Assembly (NCBI GenBank): GCA_025210515.1
Contig: JAOARM010000034.1
Coordinates: 1-64,000 of the forward strand
DNA from: Vallitalea sp.
Lineage (GTDB): Bacteria > Bacillota > Clostridia > Lachnospirales > Vallitaleaceae
DNA: 64,000 bases
Direction: 5' to 3'
The number at the start of each line of letters is the position of its first letter. Within the stretch, counting starts at the first letter, position 1. The position numbers and the translations under genes are program-made. The notes under the pieces are model-generated. The model had not been told where the DNA came from, searched no databases, and saw nothing but the letters and a program-made list of their open reading frames with translations. This document shows, piece by piece, positions 44,321 to 54,098 of the stretch.

Positions 44321-45400
44321 TTATAATATATATTTTATTGCGGATAAAATATCTTGTTTATGTAAATCGCTTCTTATCTCACAATTTCCTATTCCATCTA
44401 ATATAATAAAATTTAAAGTATCATTTATAGTCTTTTTATCATAAAATAAATCGTTAAATATAGTGACGTAATCTAATTTGTCTATTTTGGTAGGTAAATC
44501 AAAGCCTTTTATACATTGCTTAATTTCTTCTAATTCATCAATATTTATCTGCATAGTAATATGAGATAAATATGCGGCAGCTATCATACCAACTGCAACA
44601 CATTCTCCGTGTAAAAGTTTGAAATCTAACAGTTTTTCAACTGCATGCCCTACAGTGTGACCAAAATTAAGAATTGCTCTTATACCTTTTTCTTTTTCAT
44701 CTTGTGAAACAACTTCACTTTTAATTATACATGATTTGGCTATTAGGTTCTGAATCACTTCATTATCTAAAGTATTTATTTTATTAATATTAGTATTAAT
44801 AAAGTCAAAATAATTTTTATCTGCTATTAAACCGTGTTTAATCACTTCCCCCATTCCTGCATTAAATTCTCTTTTGGGTAATGTTTGTAATGTCATTGTA
44901 TTAATATAAACTAACATCGGTTGATAGAAAGCACCAATTACATTTTTATAACCTTTATAGTCTACTCCTGTTTTTCCCCCTATGCTACTATCTACTTGTG
45001 ACAATAGTGTAGTTGGTATCTGAATAAACTTAATTCCTCTCATATATGTAGCACAAGCGAATCCAACCATATCTCCCGTAACACCACCCCCCAGTGCCAC
45101 TAGAACAGAGTCTCTATCAAATTTATTATCTAATAATTTATTGTATATATTATTTATTGTATCTAGATTTTTGTTTACTTCACCGTGGGGAATAATAATA
45201 TAAGAGACTTTATCAGATATTTTAGATATAATACTATATACTTCTTCTAAATATAATTCGCTTACATTATCATCAGTTATAATACAGATTTTTTTATTAG
45301 ACAACCCTAGTTCAATTAAATGTTCTTGTAACAAATCAAAACTATTATTTATTATTATATTATAATTATTTGTAGTTGTATTTACATTTATTTTTTTCAT
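44321..45400 (-). CDS. aroB: 3-dehydroquinate synthase
   Basis: 359 residues. NAD-binding 'ALGGGVTGDMVGFACATYMRG' and 'IQIPTTLLSQVDSSIGGKTG' segments and the metal-binding 'HGECVAVGM' and 'NFGHTVGHA' motifs are intact. It is the second step of the shikimate pathway. No other aro gene is present; instead it stands before lspA, at the spot where ileS is common in other Firmicutes. Confidence 0.95.
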   Translation of the reverse strand: MKKINVNTTTNNYNIIINNSFDLLQEHLIELGLSNKKICIITDDNVSELYLEEVYSIISKISDKVSYIIIPHGEVNKNLDTINNIYNKLLDNKFDRDSVLVALGGGVTGDMVGFACATYMRGIKFIQIPTTLLSQVDSSIGGKTGVDYKGYKNVIGAFYQPMLVYINTMTLQTLPKREFNAGMGEVIKHGLIADKNYFDFINTNINKINTLDNEVIQNLIAKSCIIKSEVVSQDEKEKGIRAILNFGHTVGHAVEKLLDFKLLHGECVAVGMIAAAYLSHITMQINIDELEEIKQCIKGFDLPTKIDKLDYVTIFNDLFYDKKTINDTLNFIILDGIGNCEIRSDLHKQDILSAIKYIL

Positions 45401-45480
45401 TAGTTCGTCATTCCTTCTATACTTTTAATTATTTTATACTTAGTTTAGTTAAAGCATATGATTATACTTTCTATATGAAA

Positions 45481-45514
45481 TAAAGTCTTAGAGCATTTTA
45501 TTCTCTTAGACTTT
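45481..45514. terminator. Hairpin after the divIVA cluster
   Basis: TAAAGTCTTAGAG (45481-45493) pairs with CTCTTAGACTTTA (45502-45514) with one T-T mismatch. A second, weaker hairpin (TTGCTA with TAGCAA, about 45547-45575) lies closer to divIVA. Neither has a perfect U-run; they probably end the division-gene transcript on the minus strand. Confidence 0.5.
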
Positions 45515-45602
45515 ACATTATAAACAGTTTCTATATAAAACTTATTGTTGCTAATAAATAAATATTTAAGTAGCAATAATTGTATAGGGTAATTCAAAAT
45601 AT

Positions 45603-46157
45603 TTAATTAGATTTCTCAAGTTCTACAGGTAATTCACTAATTTTAGTTGATGCAGTTTCTTCAATAGTTCTCTTAGTAATTATATCTTCAATATCTATTG
45701 GATCATTTCTTAATTTTAGTGAACTTCCTTCTGTTAACTCAAGTTGAGCCTTGAGAAATTGTTTGATTTGTATTTTTGAAGCATCATATTGTTGAATAAG
45801 AGCTTCGCTTTTTTTATTGATACGGTATACTTCATTTCTAGCATCTTGTACAATCGTATGAGCTTTTAACTCAGCCTCTTTTTCAATCTGTTCTGCCTTT
45901 TGATGTGCAGTAGCTTTTGTTTCTTCAGCAGTTTTTTCAGCTAATAATAATGTGTTTTTAAGTGTTTCTTCAATGGTTTTATAATATTGAATACCTTCAT
46001 TTAATAAATTTACTTTATCTTTTAATTCAATATTTTCTTTATACATTTTCTCGTAATCGGATACTATCTCTGTTATAGATCGTTTTACTTCTGCTTTTGA
46101 ATAACCTAGTAAAGATTTTTTAAAAGTTTTGGATTCAATGTCTAAAGGTGTTAACAT
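45603..46157 (-). CDS. divIVA: DivIVA-family septum/pole protein
   Basis: 184 residues. The N-terminal 'LTPLDIESKTFKKSLLGYSKAEV' is the DivIVA membrane-binding domain, followed by a long coiled coil (about 30-140) and a disordered acidic tail. It recognises curved membrane at poles and septa. It stands 10 bp downstream of ylmH and ends the conserved division cluster. Confidence 0.93.
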   Translation of the reverse strand: MLTPLDIESKTFKKSLLGYSKAEVKRSITEIVSDYEKMYKENIELKDKVNLLNEGIQYYKTIEETLKNTLLLAEKTAEETKATAHQKAEQIEKEAELKAHTIVQDARNEVYRINKKSEALIQQYDASKIQIKQFLKAQLELTEGSSLKLRNDPIDIEDIITKRTIEETASTKISELPVELEKSN

Positions 46158-46167
46158 ATACTACCTC

Positions 46168-46941
46168 CTAAATATATCTTTTTAGTTCAATATTAATTCT
46201 GTCTTTTTTAGTTGTATTACCAATTCTATTAAATAAAAATTTACCCATTCCTCTAACAGATACTATGTCACCTTCATGTAATTTATGTGAGGGTGATATA
46301 ATTAACTGGCTATTAATATATACATTTTTACTTTTTATCATAGAGGTAGCTTTTGCTCTTGATAGTGGAAAAGCTAATGATACAATAGAATCTAATCGAA
46401 TTGATGAAATTGTTCCTTTAATTAATTTATATTTTGGTGTCAGTATTTCTGTAGGTAATGTACGTAACTTTTCTACATTCACTGCTGTATTTTTAACTAA
46501 ATGAAGATTAGATACAATATATTCAGAAACTGAACAATTAACAAACACAATTGCAAAATTTTCATTAGTAACTATATCACCAACTTTAGCTCTAGTAATT
46601 CCAAGTCCTAATATTGACCCTAGAAAATCACGGTGAGTAAGTTTGTTAGTATATTTATTGTTATTTGGAGATATCTTCAATATGTCAACAGGGTAGATTA
46701 TTTCATCTACATTCACATAGTCAGGATAGAATGCAATAACTTTTCTTTCGCTATAATAATATCCACCATACAATATATAATTAGTACTTGAAAATTGTTT
46801 TTTACTGTTTATAAATAAATTTTGCTCGTGAAGATTTAAGAAATCAGTAAATATAGTTATGTTTTTATTTGATGAATATTTATATTTATCTAATATTTTA
46901 TTTATAACTAGCATTTCGTCATTATTTCTTTTTTCTGCCAT
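46168..46941 (-). CDS. ylmH: YlmH-type S4-domain RNA-binding protein
   Basis: 257 residues. The N-terminal two-thirds is the YlmH/RQC-associated fold ('FTDFLNLHEQ', 'DFLGSILGLGITRAKVGDI'), and the C-terminal S4 domain is at about 180-245 ('LPLSRAKATSMIKSKNVYIN'). YlmH homologues bind stalled 50S-peptidyl-tRNA in ribosome quality control. Position between YlmG and DivIVA is conserved in Firmicutes. The ribosome site is weak. Confidence 0.92.
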   Translation of the reverse strand: MAEKRNNDEMLVINKILDKYKYSSNKNITIFTDFLNLHEQNLFINSKKQFSSTNYILYGGYYYSERKVIAFYPDYVNVDEIIYPVDILKISPNNNKYTNKLTHRDFLGSILGLGITRAKVGDIVTNENFAIVFVNCSVSEYIVSNLHLVKNTAVNVEKLRTLPTEILTPKYKLIKGTISSIRLDSIVSLAFPLSRAKATSMIKSKNVYINSQLIISPSHKLHEGDIVSVRGMGKFLFNRIGNTTKKDRINIELKRYI

Positions 46942-46959
46942 TTTAATACCTATAACCTT

Positions 46960-47250
46960 TTAGTGTAAATTTCTTAAAAAATTTTGTAAAATATTTAATA
47001 TTAAAAATGCTACTAAAGGTGAAAAATCTAACATGCTTCCTTTTCCGCCAAATATTGATTTATCAATAAGTTTTTTTATTGGAGTTAGTATTGGCTCCGT
47101 TATTTGTACTATGAATCTTACAAAAGGACTTTCATAAGCTCTTGGTATCCAAGATGAAAACACTCTAACTAAAATTAAAATTTCTAATGAATATAAGAAT
47201 AGTTCAAGAGTTCTTAATATTAAAATATAAAATGAAACATCGTTATTCAC
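46960..47250 (-). CDS. ylmG: YggT/YlmG-family membrane protein
   Basis: 96 residues with two membrane segments (about 9-30 and 68-90) flanking 'RVFSSWIPRAYESPFVRFIVQITEPILTPIK', the family hallmark. It starts with GTG behind GGAGAGG. It belongs to the division cluster; its exact role is not known, though homologues affect septum or nucleoid organisation. Confidence 0.9.
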   Translation of the reverse strand: MNNDVSFYILILRTLELFLYSLEILILVRVFSSWIPRAYESPFVRFIVQITEPILTPIKKLIDKSIFGGKGSMLDFSPLVAFLILNILQNFLRNLH

Positions 47251-47276
47251 GAAAACCTCTCCTTATCAGCTGTATA

Positions 47277-47747
47277 TTAGTCATTTTTAAATGGGAATAG
47301 AATTCCATTAGACTTTAACTCTTCTCTAAAATCTCCAGCAATATCAATGTTTTCTGGAGCAATTATAAAGATATTATTAGTAACTCTCTGTAAATTTCCA
47401 TTAAGTGTATAACATGATCCACTAACAAAATCCATTATTCTCTGGGCGATATCTCTATCCATTTTATCAAGGTTAATAATAACTGGCTTTTTTTGTTTAA
47501 TATGATCACAGATATCTTGTGCCTCATCGTATGTCTCAGGTTGAAGTACAACTACTTCCATCTGTACGTTAGCTTGAAAATTAACTATCTTAGTAGAATT
47601 ATTTTTTTTGCTTGTATAATTTTTTAGTTGCTTTACGTCAGGAGAAGACGTTTCAGAAATTTCTTCTTCATTTTCATACTCATCTTCGTAGTCATCATAG
47701 TCACTTAATTTCATCATATCCATCATCTTGTCTATAAATTTTGACAC
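47277..47747 (-). CDS. sepF: Cell division protein SepF
   Basis: 156 residues. An N-terminal amphipathic membrane-binding helix (SKFIDKMMDMMKL), a long acidic linker (about 18-55), and the SepF dimer domain (about 60-145, 'VVVLQPETYDEAQDICDHIK', 'RIMDFVSGSCYTLNG'). It tethers FtsZ to the membrane. I chose GTG at 47745-47747 because GAGGTGA lies just before it and it gives the standard N-terminus; an upstream TTG at 47780 would overlap ylmE. Confidence 0.92.
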   Translation of the reverse strand: MSKFIDKMMDMMKLSDYDDYEDEYENEEEISETSSPDVKQLKNYTSKKNNSTKIVNFQANVQMEVVVLQPETYDEAQDICDHIKQKKPVIINLDKMDRDIAQRIMDFVSGSCYTLNGNLQRVTNNIFIIAPENIDIAGDFREELKSNGILFPFKND

Positions 47748-47751
47748 AATA

Positions 47752-48453
47752 TCACCTCTTACTATAATCTCTTTTTCCAAATATGCCTGTCCCTACTCTT
47801 ACCATAGTAGAGCCTTCTTCAATTGCAACCGTATAATCGTTTGTCATTCCCATTGATAAAATATCCATATTAACATTATCAATGTTTTTCCTTTTTATGT
47901 CAACAGCTAATTGTTTTATTTCTCTAAAAATCTGTCTATTTTCCTCGCTATCTTCAACATAAGGCGCAATTGTCATAAGTCCTTTTATGTTAATATTATT
48001 TAACTGACTAACTTCTATAATAAAATCTGTTATTTCTTCTGACATTAGCCCGAACTTAGTATCTTCATTTGCAATATTAAGTTGAATAAGGATATCCATT
48101 TTTATTCCTATTTTCTCTGCCTGTGAATCAATTTTCTGTGCTAACTTTAGACTGTCTACAGAGTGAATTAATGAAACTTTATCAATAATATATTTAACTT
48201 TATTAGTTTGAAGATGCCCTATCATATGCCATTTAGCTTTTGTATTTATCATTTCATACTTTTCTCTAATTTCTTGAACTTTATTTTCACCCATATTTAT
48301 AATGTTAGATTTTAGTGCTTCTTCAATAAATTCAATAGGTTTAGTTTTAGATACAGCGATTAGTGTTATTTCATTAGGATCTCTTCCTACTTTTTTAGCT
48401 GCTTTTTCAATATTATCTAAGACTAATTTTATATTATCTTTTATATAATCCAT
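47752..48453 (-). CDS. ylmE: YggS/YlmE-family PLP-binding protein
   Basis: 233 residues, a single alanine-racemase-like barrel without the racemase C-terminal domain. The PLP lysine lies in 'LIAVSKTKP' (near residue 34) and the phosphate site in 'SMGMTNDYTVAIEEGSTMVRVG'. YggS homologues maintain vitamin B6 and amino-acid balance. I chose the ATG at 48451-48453, with AAAGGA 9 bp upstream, over the upstream TTG. Confidence 0.92.
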   Translation of the reverse strand: MDYIKDNIKLVLDNIEKAAKKVGRDPNEITLIAVSKTKPIEFIEEALKSNIINMGENKVQEIREKYEMINTKAKWHMIGHLQTNKVKYIIDKVSLIHSVDSLKLAQKIDSQAEKIGIKMDILIQLNIANEDTKFGLMSEEITDFIIEVSQLNNINIKGLMTIAPYVEDSEENRQIFREIKQLAVDIKRKNIDNVNMDILSMGMTNDYTVAIEEGSTMVRVGTGIFGKRDYSKR

Positions 48454-48529
48454 TTTTCTCAATCCTTTCTTTGTTAGGAAAATATTTGAATTTACGCTAC
48501 TAAAGTATAGGGTAATACAAGATCATATA

Positions 48530-49993
48530 TTAATATATTACAGTGTCTTCCACTATATCTTTAGGTTTGGAAATAATTCTATCATATATTCTAATACCAT
48601 AAGGGGTACTTGGTTTCGCAATTATATAGTTATCTGATGAATATACTTCTTCAACAAGTTTAAATGCGGTATAACCTTTATTAATAATATAGACACCTTG
48701 AAGAGCTTTTTTCTCGTTAAGGGTGTAGTTACCATTAGTTTCGTGGACCAGTATATCATTAATTTGAAATCCTTCTTGACTTATTGGTAAATAATAGTTG
48801 TTTTCATCTTTATAATAGAATTTTAATTTAATAAATTCCACACTTTCTCCACCAACATATTCTTTTCCAAATGTCTTCTTCAAGACTCCAATACTATTAC
48901 CTCTTTGTGTAATACATCCTTTTGGTAATACAACAAAATCTTTTTCAATTATGGAATCTTGTGGGATTTTTATTCCTCTATATTCATCATATACTACTTC
49001 AAATTTCACTTGTCTATTACTTAAATATTGGTTAAAGTATCTATCAATTTCTAATAATATGTATTTTTCTTTATTATCATCAATAACTTTTGCAATCTTA
49101 GTGTTAACTACAGTATCTTTATCTATAATATTAATTCTAAGATGTTGTTTATCTTGAATATATTCTAAAAGACTTTTATTCATATTAGCGACAATGTACC
49201 ACTTATCATTATCAATTATTTTAAAAAGAGGTTTTTTTTGTTGTACTTTATCTTCTTTTGCTGTATAGATTTCTTCGCCTTCATATTTAAACAGAGTTTT
49301 ACAATCTAATGAATCAATATCAAACTTTTCATATCCATCTATTTTATATGATATAACACCACTTTTTATTGCGTTTATCAGATTTACATTACTTGATATT
49401 TGTGACTCTAATAATTTTTTATCTTTTAATAGAGATTTAATATCAACTGAATTATTAATGTACATTGATTGTGTAATGTTTAACAAATTATCTTTTAGAG
49501 TAGTTTTTAATTTATAAATACTTTTAAAATCATTATTATTATAATTAATCGCATATGTATATAAACTCTTTTTTATAGATATATGGTTATTGCAGTTATT
49601 AGAATATGCAAGTTTGTTGTTTATATAATTAATATTTTTCTGAATTTCATTAGTAAAGTCTCCATTAGTATCTATAGAACATACTAAGCTTCCAATATTA
49701 ATTTTGTCGCCTTCAGGTACAAAAAAACTAATCCTTCCATCTTTTTCACTATTAATTACGGTTTCATTTCTTAATATAATTCCATCAAATATTTGTGCAT
49801 TATATATAAATCCTTTTTCAGCAGAATAATAATTTATTTCTTTTTTCAAATAGAAAGAGATAATTGTATATACTAAATAAATAAATATAAGGAAATAAAC
49901 AAATGTCCCTATTCCAAGTCCTTTATTAGGTGGTCGCCTTTTTCGTTTTCTATGATTATTTTTTCTATTATTATATTCTCTTTCCAATCTCAC
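48530..49993 (-). CDS. HlyD-like membrane fusion protein of the division cluster
   Basis: 487 residues. A basic N-terminus (many Arg/Lys, about 1-25), one membrane segment (about 29-49), then an extracytoplasmic region with HlyD/biotinyl-lipoyl-like halves around a helical hairpin (about 125-200): 'NSEKDGRISFFVPEGDKINIGSLVCSI' before it, 'GVISYKIDGYE...' after it. No partner exporter is encoded, and the gene sits directly upstream of ylmE-sepF, so a role in envelope or septum assembly is more likely than export. GTG at 49993 is very close to AGAGG; TTG at 49987 has better spacing. Confidence 0.75.
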   Translation of the reverse strand: MRLEREYNNRKNNHRKRKRRPPNKGLGIGTFVYFLIFIYLVYTIISFYLKKEINYYSAEKGFIYNAQIFDGIILRNETVINSEKDGRISFFVPEGDKINIGSLVCSIDTNGDFTNEIQKNINYINNKLAYSNNCNNHISIKKSLYTYAINYNNNDFKSIYKLKTTLKDNLLNITQSMYINNSVDIKSLLKDKKLLESQISSNVNLINAIKSGVISYKIDGYEKFDIDSLDCKTLFKYEGEEIYTAKEDKVQQKKPLFKIIDNDKWYIVANMNKSLLEYIQDKQHLRINIIDKDTVVNTKIAKVIDDNKEKYILLEIDRYFNQYLSNRQVKFEVVYDEYRGIKIPQDSIIEKDFVVLPKGCITQRGNSIGVLKKTFGKEYVGGESVEFIKLKFYYKDENNYYLPISQEGFQINDILVHETNGNYTLNEKKALQGVYIINKGYTAFKLVEEVYSSDNYIIAKPSTPYGIRIYDRIISKPKDIVEDTVIY

Positions 49994-50102
49994 ACCTCTT
50001 ATCTACATTTTAAATATATTGATATACGTCAAAGGTTCCATATTTTTAATATACACCAATATTTTACAATATTGCAAGTCTTAATAATACAGATATTATT
50101 AA

Positions 50103-51059
50103 CTATTTTATATGTGAAATAGCACTACCATTTTTATAATTGCATTGTTTTCCTTGATAGCTACTTTTTTCTTCCATCTTAATCTCTATTTCATCTTTTA
50201 TTTTCCACCAACTTGTATTCCAATTACAAAAAAGTGTTTCTTCAGCTGGTGCTCTACTAACTAATCTTTGTATAGCAATGTTCTTATCAATGTATTCTAA
50301 GAAAGTAATTACTCTATCAATATAGTCTTCTTTTGATGCTAATGAAATAAGTTCTTTATTATAAAGATCAGCTAAAGATGTATTTTTAGCAATATATAAT
50401 GAATGTAATTTTATTTGATTAATATCTAATACAGATAATATTTTGGCACTTTCAATAACATCAGTCATATCATCCCAAGGTAAATTTAAAATCATATGTG
50501 TACATATATCAAAATCATATCTTTTTATTCTAAGTACTGCATCAATATATTCTGCTAATGAATGTCCTCTATTGATTTTGTTAAGAGTATGGTAATTAAC
50601 GCTTTGAAGACCAAGTTCTATTGATATGTTTACATTATAATCTTTTTCTATTTTTTTTAATACCTCTAAATATGAATCACTTATGCAATCTGGTCTTGTT
50701 GATATAGCTATCTCAACAATTCTATTATTAATTGAATCAATTACTGCTTTCTCAAATTCTTTTATAGGCATATATGTATTAGTAAAATTTTGAAAATAAG
50801 CTATGAATTTCTGCGCTTTGTATTTTTTCTCAATGTATAACATATTTTTTTCGATCTGAGAAGAGACACTTAGTTTATTAGAGAGGCTTTCAAAGCCTGT
50901 CCCAACTTCACTACAAAAAATACATCCTTCTAAACCAACACATCCATCTCTATTAGGACAAGTTAAGTCAAGATTGATAGGTAGCTTATATACTTTCTCG
51001 CCATATTTATTTCTCAAATAATCTGAATATTTATAGTATAATCTATTGTCTTTAGTCAT
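50103..51059 (-). CDS. Radical SAM protein, YtqA/TIGR01212 type
   Basis: 318 residues. The unusual radical SAM motif is spread as 'CPNRDGCVGLEGCIFCS' (about 29-45), typical of the YtqA/YhcC family. 'EIAISTRPDCISD' and 'ELGLQSVNYHTLNKINRGHS' are conserved barrel segments. Family members are linked to tRNA modification, but a single reaction is not established. GGAGG lies 10 bp before the ATG. Confidence 0.88.
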   Translation of the reverse strand: MTKDNRLYYKYSDYLRNKYGEKVYKLPINLDLTCPNRDGCVGLEGCIFCSEVGTGFESLSNKLSVSSQIEKNMLYIEKKYKAQKFIAYFQNFTNTYMPIKEFEKAVIDSINNRIVEIAISTRPDCISDSYLEVLKKIEKDYNVNISIELGLQSVNYHTLNKINRGHSLAEYIDAVLRIKRYDFDICTHMILNLPWDDMTDVIESAKILSVLDINQIKLHSLYIAKNTSLADLYNKELISLASKEDYIDRVITFLEYIDKNIAIQRLVSRAPAEETLFCNWNTSWWKIKDEIEIKMEEKSSYQGKQCNYKNGSAISHIK

Positions 51060-51274
51060 GTATATCTATCCTCCATATTATTAATGTATAGATGAGGTTA
51101 TTTTATTTTAACTCAGTGCATTACTACTTTATATCTAATAAAGTATATTGTCAATATATAACATAGTGAAAAATATAACTTTATATTGATAACTACATAT
51201 ATTAAAGAAACATATATAGTTATGAGTATATAGTATTACAATATTTAACACATGTCAATTATGCATTTAATCTA

Positions 51275-51309
51275 AAAACTCCTAATATCTGACAAATATT
51301 AGGAGTTTT
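51275..51309. terminator. Intrinsic terminator, either strand
   Basis: Perfect 14-bp stem AAAACTCCTAATAT (51275-51288) with ATATTAGGAGTTTT (51296-51309), 7-nt loop. No annotated gene ends close to it: the XRE gene stops 300 bp away on the minus strand. It may end a transcript that includes the structured island. Confidence 0.8.
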
Positions 51310-51472
51310 CTAAATTTTCGAATCGATATTCAATTTAATATATAAAATTACATTTGAAAAAATCGTAAAAAGTAGTTTTTTATATTAATTAATAATAAAA
51401 ATATTATTATTGATTAATATAATTACTGTTTATTTATTAGTTTACATGTATAATTAATTAGTTTCATCAAAT

Positions 51473-51552
51473 CATACAAAAGGTAGTCCGGACTTGTAGC
51501 ATAAACCTTATAACAGCTGTCTATCTTATTTTACCACAAAAATAACTGTATG
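51473..51552. other. Possible structured RNA or attachment-like element
   Basis: CATACA (51473-51478) can pair with TGTATG (51547-51552), and GGTA (51482-51485) with TACC (51532-51535). Inside are two perfect palindromes, AGTCCGGACT (51485-51494) and ACAGCTGT (51513-51520), plus AAGGT (51480-51484) that can alternatively pair with ACCTT (51505-51509). The patch is GC-richer than its surroundings. It is no RNA class I recognise. Confidence 0.4.
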
Positions 51553-51607
51553 GGTTTCTGAATAATGTTCTATATGTGGAATATATTATATACAATTTAA
51601 TGCATTG

Positions 51608-51799
51608 TTATTCATTTAAAAAATCATAGACAGTTACATTTAGTGCTTCTGCAATCTTTAACACATTTTCAAATGTAGCTTTAACATTATTATGTTCAAT
51701 GTTATAAATTGTGGTTTTTGGTATTCCTGTTAATTTTGATAATTTATCCAAACTTAGATTTTTAGATTCTCTAATTTCTTTAATTTTAAGTCTATACAT
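51608..51799 (-). CDS. Small XRE-family transcriptional regulator
   Basis: 63 residues, consisting only of a Cro/CI-type helix-turn-helix: 'LSLDKLSKLTGIPKTTIYNIEHNNVKATFENVLKIAEAL' (spread over 15-54). No ligand or dimerisation domain. Its target is unknown. It lies between a chemoreceptor gene and a structured, gene-free region. Confidence 0.88.
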   Translation of the reverse strand: MYRLKIKEIRESKNLSLDKLSKLTGIPKTTIYNIEHNNVKATFENVLKIAEALNVTVYDFLNE

Positions 51800-51885
51800 G
51801 ATGTCACCCCATAATTTATTCTATAATATTATAATAATTTAAAATGATAATTATAAATAGTGGTAAATTATGGTATATACTGTTA

Positions 51886-53883
51886 TTAATCTAATTGGAA
51901 TTTTGCAGCTTCACTATCTAAGTCTTTTGCAAGTTCTGATAGATTTTCACTTGCAACAACTACTTGCTGTATTGATGCTGATTGTTGTTCTGTAGCTGCC
52001 GCCGCTTCCTCTGTGCTTGCAGCATTTTCTTGCGCTATTGAAGATAAGTTTTGGATAACGTCTATTATATTTTCCTTTTTTAACTGTAGTTCTTCTCCAA
52101 TAGTATTTAAGTTATGAATGCTTGTAGTTGTACTGTTAATAGCCTCAGATATTTGCTTATATTTTGTTTCTGTTATATTAACACTTTCTACTTGAGCTTG
52201 TACAATATTAATTACTTCTTCCATTTGTCTAACAGCATAACTTGCATTTGAAATTAATTCATTAACAACTATATCAATCTCTTTTGTTGAGCTAGTAGAT
52301 TGTTCAGCCAGTTTTCTAATTTCATCTGCTACTACAGCAAATCCTTTTCCAGCCTCTCCAGCTCTAGCAGCTTCTATAGCGGCATTAAGCGCTAACAAGT
52401 TAGTTTGTTCTGCTACTGATGCTATCATTGTACTTGCTTTAGAAATTTTGATAGAACTTTCATTTGTTCTTTTAATTATATTATAAATTTCTTCAGTAGC
52501 TTGTCCACTTACATCTGTTTTTTCCATAAGGTCATTTAATTCAATAAGCCCTTCTTCGACAAGTTTATTTACTTTATTAGAATTATTAGTTACTTCTTCT
52601 AGACTACCATGTTCTTTCTCAATAAGCTTACCTAATTCAAATGTTGTTTCAAGCCCAGTTTCAGTATTTTTAGCTTGATTTGTAGCTCCATGTGCAATTT
52701 CATCTATAGTTGTGGCAACTTCATTAGATGAAATTGCTGATTGATGAGATGTAGAACTCATATGAGATGATGAATCATTGATTTTAGTAGCCACTGTAGT
52801 AATCTTTTTAATTAAATCAATAAAACTATTTTGCATAGTTGACAGTGAGTTACTTATAGATCCTATCTCATCTTTTCGATTAACATATTTATTAGTTTTA
52901 TCATTAACTCTTAAATCAAAATTAGATATAACATTAATATTAGAGGATAAATCTTTCAGTGGTTTTGCTATAATTGATCCAATTATATATATAAATATTA
53001 TTGATACAATAACTACTATTATTAATAGAATAATTATAGTAGTTTTAAGACCTTCTAATTCAGACAGTACTTCATTTAATGGAGCAGTTATACCTATAGA
53101 CCAATTTGTTTGATTAATAGGAGCGTAACCAATCATTTTTTCTATTCCATCATATGAATATATTCCACTTCCATTTTCTTTTTCAATCATTTTGGTAAGT
53201 AATTCTTCAAGTTTATCTAAGCTTTTATTTGCTTTGCTTTCTTCTAATAAGTTTACTTCATTAACTCTATTAATATCTTTGTCAGCTACAATAGTACCTT
53301 CACTATTTACTGCGTATGCATATCCAGTTTCACCTACTGTAATATCAGCTAGTAGCTCACTAAAATCTATTGCATGTTTTACAGCTATTAATACACCTGA
53401 TATTTTACCTTGATACTTAATTGGAGTAGCATATACAACAATAGTTGAACCATCATCAGCACTTGTCAACAAATCTGATATTACCGATTTATCCGTCATA
53501 GCTCTCTTAAAATAATCTCTATGACCTAGGGAATAAGTTTTGCCACTTGTCGCATATGCTGTACCATCTAATTCAATTATATCCATTATTTGATAATTAT
53601 TTCTTGCGACTTCTTCACGCAAAGCATTTAATTTATCTTCCATGGAATTATTAGGATCTTTTATTCGGGTTCTTGCTGCAATAATTTCTAATTTTCCAAG
53701 TTCAGTATTAATACGTTCTTCCAGTACTTGTGCTGACTTATTGGCAATAACTTTTAGATTGTTTTCAACGCTTGAAATTAATGATGATTTACTATATTGA
53801 TATGAAATAAATCCAAGACCACTACAGACAATAATGATTAGAATACATAGCAATATAACTAATTTTGTCTTAATACTTTTCAT
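51886..53883 (-). CDS. Methyl-accepting chemotaxis protein with dCache sensor
   Basis: 665 residues. Membrane segments at about 7-28 and 283-305 enclose a double-Cache ligand-binding domain (about 33-275; '[29 protein letters not shown]' is typical). A HAMP domain (about 305-360) and a long signalling coiled coil follow, with the conserved hairpin '[29 protein letters not shown]' region. It ends SEAAKFQLD, with no CheR-binding pentapeptide. Many dCache receptors sense amino acids, but the ligand is not evident. No other chemotaxis genes are nearby. Confidence 0.95.
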   Translation of the reverse strand: MKSIKTKLVILLCILIIIVCSGLGFISYQYSKSSLISSVENNLKVIANKSAQVLEERINTELGKLEIIAARTRIKDPNNSMEDKLNALREEVARNNYQIMDIIELDGTAYATSGKTYSLGHRDYFKRAMTDKSVISDLLTSADDGSTIVVYATPIKYQGKISGVLIAVKHAIDFSELLADITVGETGYAYAVNSEGTIVADKDINRVNEVNLLEESKANKSLDKLEELLTKMIEKENGSGIYSYDGIEKMIGYAPINQTNWSIGITAPLNEVLSELEGLKTTIIILLIIVVIVSIIFIYIIGSIIAKPLKDLSSNINVISNFDLRVNDKTNKYVNRKDEIGSISNSLSTMQNSFIDLIKKITTVATKINDSSSHMSSTSHQSAISSNEVATTIDEIAHGATNQAKNTETGLETTFELGKLIEKEHGSLEEVTNNSNKVNKLVEEGLIELNDLMEKTDVSGQATEEIYNIIKRTNESSIKISKASTMIASVAEQTNLLALNAAIEAARAGEAGKGFAVVADEIRKLAEQSTSSTKEIDIVVNELISNASYAVRQMEEVINIVQAQVESVNITETKYKQISEAINSTTTSIHNLNTIGEELQLKKENIIDVIQNLSSIAQENAASTEEAAAATEQQSASIQQVVVASENLSELAKDLDSEAAKFQLD

Positions 53884-53913
53884 AGTACTACCCCTTTCAA
53901 GTTTTATGTCTAC

Positions 53914-53942
53914 ATTCTAAATCATTTGGGTATAATTGTCAA
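53914..53942 (-). promoter_or_regulatory. Promoter of the chemoreceptor gene
   Basis: On the minus strand, TTGACA (53937-53942), 17-bp spacer and TAGAAT (53914-53919), 31 bp before the ATG. This is a sigma-A type promoter, not the sigma-D type usual for motility genes. Confidence 0.7.
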
Positions 53943-54098
53943 TAAAACAATATAATGAAACTTCCTTGTTATTTATCACCATTTATTGTCGAAATAAAAA
54001 ATAGCATGTTATACAATGTATATGTGACTAATATTTTATATATAATATTATTTTTTTTTATTTTCACTAATAATATTATATATACTATTAATGATTTT

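Larger units (their letters stand above)
51060..51607. other. Gene-free region with a terminator and a structured island
   Basis: About 550 bp without a credible gene. It holds a strong hairpin at 51275-51309 and, at 51473-51552, a markedly GC-richer patch with several self-complementary segments (see the separate entry). The rest is AT-rich and unremarkable. Confidence 0.6.
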
